A stretch of DNA of 64,000 bases from Saccharomycopsis crataegensis. Lineage: Eukaryota > Ascomycota > Saccharomycetes > Ascoideales > Saccharomycopsidaceae. Shown piece by piece: positions 38,330-47,494 of the stretch (position 1 is its first letter; every line of letters begins with the position of its first letter). The stretch lies in the NCBI RefSeq assembly GCF_037102585.1, contig NW_027043820.1:592501-656500 (forward strand), written 5' to 3'. The translations under genes and the position numbers were made by a program. The notes beneath the pieces are model-generated. The model saw nothing but the letters and a program-made list of their open reading frames with translations. It made no database searches and was not told the origin of the DNA.

Positions 38330-39430
38330 GTGGGCGTTCTCATTATTATCTTTGCGATGGAACATTTTTCTACAGAATCCCTTAATTTTTTTTTTTGCTT
38401 TCATAGATTACTTAATTAGAAAATAATGCATTTCTTATCCATTTTCAGTTCTATTTCCCCTCTCTTTCAATTATAAGCCACATTATTACAAATCTAATAA
38501 TCATCGCATTACGTAATATTAACTTGATTTATATAAATCATACATAAGGAATAGGCGGTTTAGTTCCACTTTGAATAGATAATAAATATAGAAGTGTATT
38601 AATGAGATAAGTAATAACATCAGTAATAAGATAATTAATAAGATCGGGAATAAGATAGAATAAGATCGAGGATAAGATAAGAGATCAGGAAATAGATACA
38701 ATTATAGAGAATAAGGTCGGGAATAAGATAAGAGGCTAGGATATAAATAGAAAAGATCTGGTAAGAAGTAATTGATTAGATAATGAATTAACGATACTGG
38801 TGGTATATGTCACACTTTATGTGATTTGTAGTAAATATTTTATCAGGAAACCGCGATTTGACAATTAATTCAATGTCGGCTCATAGCAACGGTGAAATCA
38901 GACCAAACAGAATTATTGATTATAAATAAATGGAATTGCCTTTAAATTCCTTTTGGTTACAATAAATCCAAACTTTCTGATGTCTTTTCTTCATTTGTAA
39001 CAACCTTTAGCCTCTATCTGAATATTTTTAAATGGTCCCATCATCCAAACTGACAACGAATTTGGGTTCGGTTATCTCACTGTCCAAACAGTATTGTTCT
39101 AAAGCAAGTAAATCTATAACATGTGTCATGCAAGGTTTAGTTTTAATGCTAACTCAATTGATTAATTGCGTATGTTGAATAATAGTATCAGCCCACAAAG
39201 GGTACTATGAAGGAAACCGTAATAATATTTTCTTGTCGCTTTTTGTGAGAGAGATGGAGATGGATTCCGAAAGAAAAAGAATATACCAGTTGTTTGTAGT
39301 TGATGATTATCCAGCGATAGATCAAAAATTAAAATACAATTTGCATGCTGCAATGAAATATAAAATATGTTTATAAGAAAATAAAAAACATTTTTACAAA
39401 ACAGATTAGCATGCTTATTTTTTCATCCCA
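38330..39430. other. Intergenic with GATAAG-rich repeat tract
   Basis: Convergent spacer, no gene seen. Positions 38590-38765 are built from recurring AATAAGAT, GATAAG and GATCGGGAATAAGAT words, an eroded tandem repeat. Confidence 0.55.
38590..38765 (+). repeat. Degenerate GATAAG/AATAAGATCGGG repeat tract
   Basis: At least ten (A/G)ATAAG words in 175 bp, with AAGATCG(G/A)G recurring at intervals of about 10-25 bp. It lies 3' to both flanking genes, so an ordinary promoter role is unlikely. Confidence 0.6.
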
Positions 39431-40942
39431 TTATTCTTCAAGCTTTTCATGCATCCCATCAAAAAACGTTCTAATCTTATCTTCAGTCACCACCTCTCCT
39501 TTTTCGGCGAACGGTTTGAGGAATTCCTTTAGTTTATTTTTGATCATTTCGTAAGCCTGTGCACCCTCAATCGCCTGTTCGCGGGGTAGCTGCTCCAATA
39601 CTTTTGATCCTAGCTCAAAGATTGAGCTTCCTGATTCAGATTTCAAATCTTCATCTTCTGGAGGTTCGTAAATCGGTTCGTCATCCCATAAGCATTGGTG
39701 GTCCAACAAGAATTGCCGAATGGCGCCATAATCCAGCAATTTGCACTTCTCAACCAGCGGGGAATTTTTATCAATGAAGAGTTGCTTCAAAGAATCTTGA
39801 TAATCATCTTTTAAGAAAATCAGGTATTCTAAATAGTTTTTTACTGTCGTAGCCTTGCCATCTTGTTCCAATTTGACCCTTTTCATCGGTGGCGATTCAC
39901 TATCCAATGACACTTCGATTTTTTCAAGACGATCTTGTAGCGATGCAGCCGCTCCCACATGATATACTGGATCAAGACAAACTTGGTGTACTTTGAGCAA
40001 TTTGTTGAAAAATGTCTTGTGTTGGTTGACACATCTCCAACAAATGAACCCTTCAAATTGCTCATAGTCAGGGAAGCCTTCCAACGGAAGTGGTCCTTCA
40101 TCATCATCATTATCATCATTTTTATCCTGTTTGTCCAACCCTGGTTCAGTGCCAATAAACTCTTTGGTAATTTCTGAGTTATTGACCGCTTCATCTTCTG
40201 CTTCCGGTAAAATATCTAACACGTTAACACCATCTCCAAATTTCCGCCTGAACATGAATTTCTTGTCAACAGCGACACGTTTTCGTTCACGATCGACCAT
40301 TCCCGGTTTCAAACCCAAAATACATTCTTCATGATACCATTCCTCATTACACGCACCGCCAAAGTTGCACTGCACCATATTCCCAGTTTCTACTGCGGGA
40401 TTGTACTGTTTTCCGCACGAGCAAAACAACCCTTCGAAGTTCTGACTGTAAACATTGGAGGTCGAAGCAATGTCATCGGGGGCGATTTCTTTCCATACTT
40501 CTTTGAGAGTACTTCTGCGTGGGGCAGTTATCGCTGTCAAATCAACCACCAGTCCAGCAGCAGCAGCATTATCATTATCCAGTGTTCGATTAGTGGGTTT
40601 TTGAAGAGGGGCATACCGCAATTTGCAGCAACCGTTCGTGGGGATCCTGGTAGTCCCACAATCACAGGCAAAGTTTCTTTTGGTGAAGAGTTCGACAAGC
40701 TCATGATCGTGATGACACTGGATGCTGCAGCTATAACAAATTCCATTCATTTCCCGACTAGGGTTATTCCGATAGCAAGTGAGACATGCAAAAAGGATCT
40801 GGCGGATTGGACCGTATGTGTATGTGCAGACGTTCGGGTCGTAAGGCATGATTTCAGAAGCAGCTTTCTCTAGCAAGGTCTGGTGGTTGATGTAGTCCAC
40901 CGCAGTGATATTTTCTTTACCATTAAAGCTTTTGGGAAACAT
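39431..40942 (-). CDS. UBR7/Mlo2-type protein with UBR box and split PHD finger
   Basis: A 503-residue protein. Residues about 39-110 form a UBR box (CTYTYGPIRQILFACLTCY, then CYSCSIQCHHDHELVELF and CDCGTTRIPTNGCC). Residues about 170-210 begin a PHD finger (FCSCGKQYNP, MVQCNFGGACNEEWYHEECI), and its last zinc pair appears only after about 85 mostly acidic residues, as FEGFICWRCVNQH. UBR box plus atypical PHD is the architecture of UBR7 (animals) and Mlo2 (fission yeast), putative E3 ligases acting on chromatin. I recall no baker's yeast counterpart. Several CTG codons occur. The start ATG at 40942 is the first in frame, and ACGCGT and CACGTG words lie 120-140 bp upstream. Confidence 0.8.
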   Translation of the reverse strand: MFPKSFNGKENITAVDYINHQTLLEKAASEIMPYDPNVCTYTYGPIRQILFACLTCYRNNPSREMNGICYSCSIQCHHDHELVELFTKRNFACDCGTTRIPTNGCCKLRYAPLQKPTNRTLDNDNAAAAGLVVDLTAITAPRRSTLKEVWKEIAPDDIASTSNVYSQNFEGLFCSCGKQYNPAVETGNMVQCNFGGACNEEWYHEECILGLKPGMVDRERKRVAVDKKFMFRRKFGDGVNVLDILPEAEDEAVNNSEITKEFIGTEPGLDKQDKNDDNDDDEGPLPLEGFPDYEQFEGFICWRCVNQHKTFFNKLLKVHQVCLDPVYHVGAAASLQDRLEKIEVSLDSESPPMKRVKLEQDGKATTVKNYLEYLIFLKDDYQDSLKQLFIDKNSPLVEKCKLLDYGAIRQFLLDHQCLWDDEPIYEPPEDEDLKSESGSSIFELGSKVLEQLPREQAIEGAQAYEMIKNKLKEFLKPFAEKGEVVTEDKIRTFFDGMHEKLEE

Positions 40943-41640
40943 TGTACAATTGAATCTTTTAACGCCTGCGATTCCTGGAAATCAAAAGGGAAATAGGGGA
41001 ATACAAATAAATATTATGATGTATATAATCGCGATGGACCATCATCAGTTTTATAATTTTCACGCGTCTCGACAATCACGTGGAGGCAGAAGGAATTTAT
41101 CTTGTAGCTGTGCTTGGTAGCAAGGAAGCGCAAGTGGTGGGAATATGACCTCTAGTAAGTAATCTGCAGCTAATGTTAGAAGGTAGATCTTGAGACTATA
41201 TGATTCGGAGACCCTCGAAGCATTGTCGGAGTTGCGATTCCAAGTCAGTCCTCTTTCTCACCCCTCATTGACAAAGCTCTTGAGCACAAACCTATTTAGT
41301 TTTTATTGAATGTTGATGAAACCAGTGACAACCAGAGACCTTTATTGGAAATTGAAGTCTTTCCTCTAATTAAGATTATGGGAGATTTATGGGGTATCAT
41401 TTGACAGTACGAGATATAGACATATCGGTTTCCAAACCTGTCTCTCCTGTGGAATTATTAGAAAATATCAATTGCTCAGCAATTGAATTCTTGAAGCTTC
41501 ATGGTGAGAAAGATGATATTTTGGAGGTATATTTGCCAGTGTAAACGATATCTGTAGACATGATAAGTTTAGCCAAGGATTTCTCGCACTAAAGAATTGT
41601 TGTCATAACTCAAAGAGCAATTTCTCAATGATAGATACCC
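40943..41640. other. Spacer with unidentified coding-like relic
   Basis: Upstream of the UBR7-like gene. From about 41185 to 41545 the plus strand shows protein-like stretches, including a 51-codon ATG frame at 41389-41544 (for example DISVSKPVSPVELLENI). I do not recognise it; it is probably the remains of a gene. Confidence 0.35.
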
Positions 41641-41747
41641 GAATTTGTCAGAATTCTACAGGTCTGAAAAGTACTTCAATATATATTAAGGCGAAACAAA
41701 CGCACTCACGTAAAATAACAAACACTTTAGATAATAAAGTTAAATAT
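41641..41747. repeat. Dispersed repeat, copy B (next to Ty1/copia fossil)
   Basis: Matches copy A at 18553-18660 over its whole length with scattered differences and small gaps. It lies about 180 bp beyond the recognisable part of the retroelement fossil, which fits an LTR fragment, though the LTR ends cannot be fixed. Confidence 0.65.
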
Positions 41748-41929
41748 AATGGTAGTAGTAATGACAAACAGTATGACGTCTGAAAGAGATGTTTTCGTTT
41801 CATTTATCATGTAAAGTTCATTTGCAATTTGTGTGAATACAAATAATTCATCTTCAAGTTCAATAGGACTTAGTATACTCCTCAGTATTTTATCGATTAT
41901 TCTTGCTTACAATAGATATTGGTTTATTT

Positions 41930-42849
41930 TTATACAAGCTTTTCCTTCACTTGCTCTCTTTGTGTTTTTTGTTTATCAGCTGTATTAAATATCTCTGGAG
42001 TAGATTGATATTCAATTTGATAATGTTTTTCTATGTCACTTATACTCCCTGGATCAATAACATGCGTATCTGAACCACCGTCTAAAAGAAAATATTGATT
42101 AATGCCCCCGTTTTTCAACTGCATTCATTTCTTTTACATTCTTTGCTTTGTTATACTTCGGTTTTTTGTGCTTTCGATCATCTTTAATGAATGATGGTTT
42201 CCGAACATTTTCTTGTTTTTTATTATTTTTGTTATAATAACATTCTCTGGCAAAATGTCCATACTTGTTACAAGAATAACATTTAACTGATATTAGTTTT
42301 CGTTTCTTGTGTCCAATATTCTTTGATTTTGTATCCTTATTTATATTAAGAATCGAAGGTATTGTCTGAGGCACTTCATATTTCATTTTTAAATCATCTA
42401 TTTCTTCAACTAGGTCATTAATGTTCTCTATCTTATGTCTCTTCATTTCGAATACGTAATATCTATTCTCTTTGATTTCACAAAGTTCTTCAATTAATTC
42501 TTTCATTGAAATTTCATGATAAAAATCTTCGAGATAAGTGACGTAATCAAGAATACAGTCTGCATATTTGAACATGGTTTCTCTTTGACACAATTATTAA
42601 CCATTTTTTATAATCATGATCAATTTCCATAATTCCGCTTTCAGAATTATATTCTTCTTGGGATTCTCCATTTGCATCAATAAATCTTCTCAATTGATTA
42701 AACCGATTAGTTGACTGATCAAATGTCCCAGGTTCGGTGCCATGTTGAAGATCGCTCCTGGCTTCCTGGTCGCAAACATGACCTTTCGGTTGGGACGTAT
42801 TGGTAATAATGTCACCATGTCGGTTATTGTAGTTGTTGGCAATTGACAT
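41930..42849 (-). mobile_element. Ty1/copia-like LTR retrotransposon fossil (gag and protease remnant)
   Basis: Fossil on the minus strand. Reading from 42849 downward it shows a gag-like beginning, a nucleocapsid zinc knuckle of the CX2CX4HX4C type (CYSCNKYGHFAREC) and then an aspartic-protease-like DGGSDTHVI, in the order expected for a Ty1/copia element. Integrase, reverse transcriptase and RNase H are not visible, so most of pol is gone, and the remainder is broken in at least two places. Terminal repeats cannot be delimited; the repeat at 41641-41747 may be part of one. The partial preservation suggests moderate age. Confidence 0.7.
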
Positions 42850-43791
42850 GCTGAATAATCAATTCTTATTTTGACTACACGTTCAGGATGGGGGGCAGGA
42901 TGGGTTGGTTTCTGTGTATTTCAAGCTGAGTGCCAGTGATCTTAGAATCGTCTTGTTCTCTCTTCTTCTTCTCACTCTAAGCTCCCCTCCTACCTAATGG
43001 TGTAAGGTACCCAATGGTACGATATTTATATTTATATAGACATCTAGCTATAACAATAGCTAGGTAGACTCAGGAAACTTATTTCCTTACTTATTTCCTT
43101 ACTTATCATAGCAAGGATATAATACCTAGAAGGAAATCCGCACTACCGTTGTAATGCACTTAATAATCCTCTCTTTTCTTGTAAAAAGAGTTATCTTTTT
43201 ATTTGGTGTAATAGTTCATCTTCTTCATCCATACTTATGGGTCTAACTCATACAATCGTCGATATTCATAAGCATTCAACTTCTATGACCATATGGGAAC
43301 ATTTTATAAGTATTCTTCATCTATGGATTATCTATAAAATATATCAACAGCTATTTACATTTTATCATAATATTATTTCTTGTAAGATATCAACATACTA
43401 TTGTTCAGGGTATTTTTACTCATGCAGCTATCTATGGTGGAAGATTAGGATTTGTGTATTTTATTGATTTTACTGCTAGATAACTGTGGACTCAGTTATT
43501 TAATATTCCTTAATTCTGTTATCCAAGCCAATAAGGAAAAAATAATAATATAGCTACGGGTTTCGAAAACCATTTTAATCCAAAATTACAAAAAACTTCA
43601 AGATATTAAAATTGCTTTATATTTATATTGTTACGAAATATCAGCATAAAAAAAAAAAATGAGATGAATGACCACCGGGGTAAAGTAATAGAAGATTTAA
43701 GCATAAAATAATAAGGGAATAATTAGAAAAAGAAAAAATATAAATTCTAAATCAAAAAAAGTGGAGAATAATATATAAACACCACAAAATC
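42850..43791. other. AT-rich region beyond the retroelement fossil
   Basis: Probably includes the 5' flank or LTR of the fossil, not delimited. A 12-bp TTATTTCCTTAC repeat (two to three copies) lies near 43078-43107. A 76-codon frame at 43237-43467 was not accepted as a gene. Confidence 0.45.
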
Positions 43792-46700
43792 TTAGACATT
43801 GTCAATAACAATACCTGGTTGGCCTGGAACAGCAGCTTCAATGGCCTTGACCTTTGGAAGCTCCACTTCTTCACCAGTAGCGAGATTCTTACCCTTGTCC
43901 TCACCATTGTTGAATGTGATAACATTAAGATCATTGACGGTGACCTTCGCGGTACAAATCTTCAAAATGTTCAAACAGGTCTTAACAATTTCCAATTCAT
44001 CAAAAGTTAATTTTCTGTTGAAAACTATTTCAGGACTTTCCTTGGTCAATCTGGCCTTAATACCAGACACAAATGGCATGACCTTCTTCATGTCTTTGCC
44101 TTCAATCTTGGTCTTGACAACCTTGTTATCATCCAAAGTGTGGGCTTCGAATAATTCGCGAACAATGGTTAAGTATTTGTCTTGCCATTCTGGGAAGGTC
44201 AAAGCAATGTATAAGGTGATGTTAACTGACTTGTTAATGTCCAAGTTTTTAGCATTCTTCCCCTTTTTAGGTTTCAAAGCATTCAATTCAGTTTCTCTAA
44301 TAGATCTAGCTAAGGAACGGATGTATTCCAAGGCATCAGAAAGAGCGATGTCGACTGGTTTGGTAGCTCTTGGGAAGGCAATCGAGTGAACGGTGAGATC
44401 CTTTTCACCTAAAATTTCATGAACAATGTATTCAGCAATATGTGGGGCAATTGGAGCCAACAACAAACTTTGAGCCTTAATGTAACGCAAAATCAAATCA
44501 CGGTGAACGTTCTTAACACCACCACAAATATCAACATAATAATCTCTGGCACTTTGGAAATCGAACAAACCGGCTTTCAAAGCGAATTTGTAATTTGTTT
44601 CATCGTAATTCTTGTAACATTCTTCGATCAAAGCGTTCATTTCGTTTTCAAAAGCCAAGTCAAAAAAGTTCTCTTGGATTGGACCATTACGCAAATTGTC
44701 GACATTCTTGACAATATCTTCGGCCCATTCCTTGAGAGTGAATAAACGCAAAATGGCAGCAGAAGCATTTTGTTCATCAAAGTTGGCATCTTCAATAGAG
44801 TCACCAGAATCAGCCAAGGCAATTCTAGAAGCATCAGCACCATACTTATCGACAATTTGTTGCAAAGTGTAGAAGTTACCGGTAGACTTAGACATCTTGG
44901 CATTGTTCAACAATAAGTGACCGTTAGCTCTAACACCACCTGGCCAGAATTTCTTTGGGTAGATAGCAACGTTGGTGTAAATCCAGAAAGTCAAATGGTT
45001 TGGAATCAAATCCTTACCAGAAATAGATTCATCCAACGGGTAGAAGAATTCGAATTCTCTTCTCATGATTTGTAATTTCTTGAGTGGAATATCAGTTTCA
45101 ATGTTTTCTTTTCTCAAGAAAATGTATTCCCAGACATCTTCGGTCATTTGCTCAGGCTTAATATTCAAAAGGCCTGGTTCCTTACCGTAAAAGTCAGAGT
45201 GCAACATGTGAGCCAAAGTGTAGAATGCTTGGTAAATAGTAGAGTCCGACAAAGATTCAATCAACAAGGATTCATCCCAAGGCAATCTAGTACCCAAACC
45301 ATAAGATCTGGTCAAAGCCCAGTTCTTTAACCAATCCAAGACACCTTCGAAACCATGAGTGGTTTCAGCACTGAAGGTTCTCATACCGTGCAAAGCTTCC
45401 AAGGCTCTGGCTTTCCAGTTTTCTTCACCATAATCAACGTACCATTGATCTTCCAAAGAAACAATACATTCATCGTTACTTCTGGACATAACCAAACTTT
45501 CTGGTTCATTATAAACAAATGCTTCACCAGAAGCAATCAAGTCAGCCTTAACCTTTGGCTTGGCGGATTCAACTTTTTCACCAATGTAGCTACCGATGAT
45601 CATCTTACCATTGAAATAACCTTCCTTGTAGGCGGCTTCCTTGGCCTTGGCCAATTGAACAGCATCCTTTGGAGATTGAATCTTCAATTGTTCAACAAGA
45701 GTCTTGGCGGTAAGATCACCATATTTTTCGGTGTTGATAACTGGAATAGCTTCAACATCAGCCCATGATTGATCAATCTTGTAATATTCGGATTTGTTGA
45801 ACAAGTCCTTCATGGTGACATAATCATCTGGGGAGTCAGATGGGACACAAGTAACCACACCAGTACCCTTGTTTGGCAAAATAGTTTCCATTGGCAACAC
45901 TCTCAATTCCTTGTGAATGGCTAATGGAGCATGAATCTTAGAACCAATCAAAGCCTTACCGTTGATAGACAAGACTGGAGTGTGGAAACCACGCTTAGGA
46001 GTCAATTTTTGGTAACACATGTTTTTGAAAGCTCTTTCAGTGGTGATGAAATATTCACCATTACCAGCGTCGAACAAACCATAATCAATCTTTGGAGAAA
46101 CAAAACAACAAGTTTGACCGTACATAGTTTCTGGTCTTAAAGTGGCAGCAACAAGGAAAACCTTTTTACCAGCAACATCAAAGTTGTTTTCTTTAAAGAC
46201 AGCGGAAACTTCGTCATTATACTCCATCAATTCAATCTTGATACCTGTATATTCTTGTGGACCAACACCTTCACCACTTTGTCTGTCGTGATCCATACAA
46301 GCTTGACCATCCTTTTCAGAGTAAATAGTGTATCTTTCCCCAAACTTGATCTTACCCAAATCTCTCATTTTGTTGATGGACCATCTGATAAAAGAATCAT
46401 AGTATGGGTTGACGTCAGTGGTGATCATAGATCTTCTCCAATCAACTCTACCACCAAAGTTAACAACATCAGACTGAGTGTGTGGTGGGAAGTAGTATAA
46501 CCAGTACATTGGATCGGCAAACTTATGAATTTCTTCCAAAGGAACATCTAATTGTTGAATGATTTGGAATTGGTATTTTTTCCCACCTTGCTTTTGAACT
46601 GCCTTGGCCTTCTTAGCCTTGAACTTGGAGACATCTTCGTTGGCTTTGGTAACTTCTTCCTTCTTTTCGGTTTGTGTTTCTGATTCTTGCTCTTCAAAGA

Positions 46701-47130
46701 ATTTTTCAAAGTTTTGACCAAACATTTCAAGTTCTCTAGCAATCTTATCGGCAGCAGATTTAATTGGCATACCAGTACAGTGGAAACCCAATGGGAACAA
46801 AGCTCTTCTTGGAGTTGAGCCTTCCTTGTAGTTCATTCTTTGGAAACCAGTGGTGAATTCAGCCTTGGATAAAGTGAAACCGTGACCAAGATGTAAACGA
46901 CCATTCATGTAAGGATAAGCCATAGAGGCAAAATACTTTGGGTTGGAGTCACGGAGAGTATCACCTTCGATTTCAGCTTCGTATTGTTCGATGGTTGGCG
47001 CATCGACTTCAAAGACCTTGTCTTCTTGCCATTTCTTTTGATACTTTTTTTCAATTTCGATTAAAGCATCTCTTTTGGAAGTGTTTTCAAGCACCAATGG
47101 CGTACCAGATGCTGGAGCAGCTGCAACCAT
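43792..47130 (-). CDS. CDC60: Cytosolic leucyl-tRNA synthetase
   Basis: Class I synthetase charging tRNA-Leu in the cytosol. The 1112-residue length matches the eukaryotic cytosolic type. HIGH motif: MAYPYMNGRLHLGHGF (residues about 70-85). The CP1 editing domain contains the conserved LRPETMYGQT; the KMSKS loop is NNAKMSKSTGNFYTLQQ (about 745). Archaeal/eukaryotic C-terminal extensions follow. Codon use is strongly biased (TTG for almost all Leu), and I found no CTG codon, as expected of a highly expressed gene in a CUG-reassigning yeast. The start ATG at 47130 gives MVAAAPASGT, with no mitochondrial leader; mitochondria normally use a separate enzyme. VAS1 follows upstream on the same strand, 364 bp away. 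Confidence 0.96.
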   Translation of the reverse strand: MVAAAPASGTPLVLENTSKRDALIEIEKKYQKKWQEDKVFEVDAPTIEQYEAEIEGDTLRDSNPKYFASMAYPYMNGRLHLGHGFTLSKAEFTTGFQRMNYKEGSTPRRALFPLGFHCTGMPIKSAADKIARELEMFGQNFEKFFEEQESETQTEKKEEVTKANEDVSKFKAKKAKAVQKQGGKKYQFQIIQQLDVPLEEIHKFADPMYWLYYFPPHTQSDVVNFGGRVDWRRSMITTDVNPYYDSFIRWSINKMRDLGKIKFGERYTIYSEKDGQACMDHDRQSGEGVGPQEYTGIKIELMEYNDEVSAVFKENNFDVAGKKVFLVAATLRPETMYGQTCCFVSPKIDYGLFDAGNGEYFITTERAFKNMCYQKLTPKRGFHTPVLSINGKALIGSKIHAPLAIHKELRVLPMETILPNKGTGVVTCVPSDSPDDYVTMKDLFNKSEYYKIDQSWADVEAIPVINTEKYGDLTAKTLVEQLKIQSPKDAVQLAKAKEAAYKEGYFNGKMIIGSYIGEKVESAKPKVKADLIASGEAFVYNEPESLVMSRSNDECIVSLEDQWYVDYGEENWKARALEALHGMRTFSAETTHGFEGVLDWLKNWALTRSYGLGTRLPWDESLLIESLSDSTIYQAFYTLAHMLHSDFYGKEPGLLNIKPEQMTEDVWEYIFLRKENIETDIPLKKLQIMRREFEFFYPLDESISGKDLIPNHLTFWIYTNVAIYPKKFWPGGVRANGHLLLNNAKMSKSTGNFYTLQQIVDKYGADASRIALADSGDSIEDANFDEQNASAAILRLFTLKEWAEDIVKNVDNLRNGPIQENFFDLAFENEMNALIEECYKNYDETNYKFALKAGLFDFQSARDYYVDICGGVKNVHRDLILRYIKAQSLLLAPIAPHIAEYIVHEILGEKDLTVHSIAFPRATKPVDIALSDALEYIRSLARSIRETELNALKPKKGKNAKNLDINKSVNITLYIALTFPEWQDKYLTIVRELFEAHTLDDNKVVKTKIEGKDMKKVMPFVSGIKARLTKESPEIVFNRKLTFDELEIVKTCLNILKICTAKVTVNDLNVITFNNGEDKGKNLATGEEVELPKVKAIEAAVPGQPGIVIDNV

Positions 47131-47494
47131 TTTTGTGAAATGTTCTTTAGATTTTAGATTTGGTTGTAATGAGTAATTCTTGAAAATTGACTAATTTTTT
47201 TCGTTTTTCTTTTTTTTCCAATTGAAAAAAAAAAAAATGGTGAGCCCTAGCACCGCCGTCCGGCCGCACCGGGATGTGGTGCCAACTGACTCTTTTCATA
47301 AAAATTACAGAAATGATATAATTATCAAATATATTGTAGCTATGTTATATTACCAACAGCTCGAGGGAATTAATTATATATATATGTAAAAGAAAAAAAA
47401 AGTAAAAATAGGACACACGGACACGTTACACAAAAAACATGGATAAAAAAAAAAATTCAAAATCAGCTCAACAATAAGTAGGTAGCCAACATAC
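47131..47494. promoter_or_regulatory. CDC60 promoter / VAS1 terminator
   Basis: 364 bp with a GC-rich patch at 47246-47285, whose minus strand carries CCGGTGCGG (plus 47264-47272), and poly-A and AT-rich stretches. Confidence 0.5.

Noticed and set aside
43237-43467. 76-codon ATG frame between the retroelement fossil and CDC60
   Set aside because: Tyr/Ile/Phe-rich as expected of AT-rich noncoding DNA; I compared it with RNase H and mitochondrial genes and saw no match.
43550-43580. T-loop-like GGTTTCGAAAACC suggesting a tRNA
   Set aside because: No acceptor, D or anticodon arms fit around it; no tRNA was found anywhere in the window.
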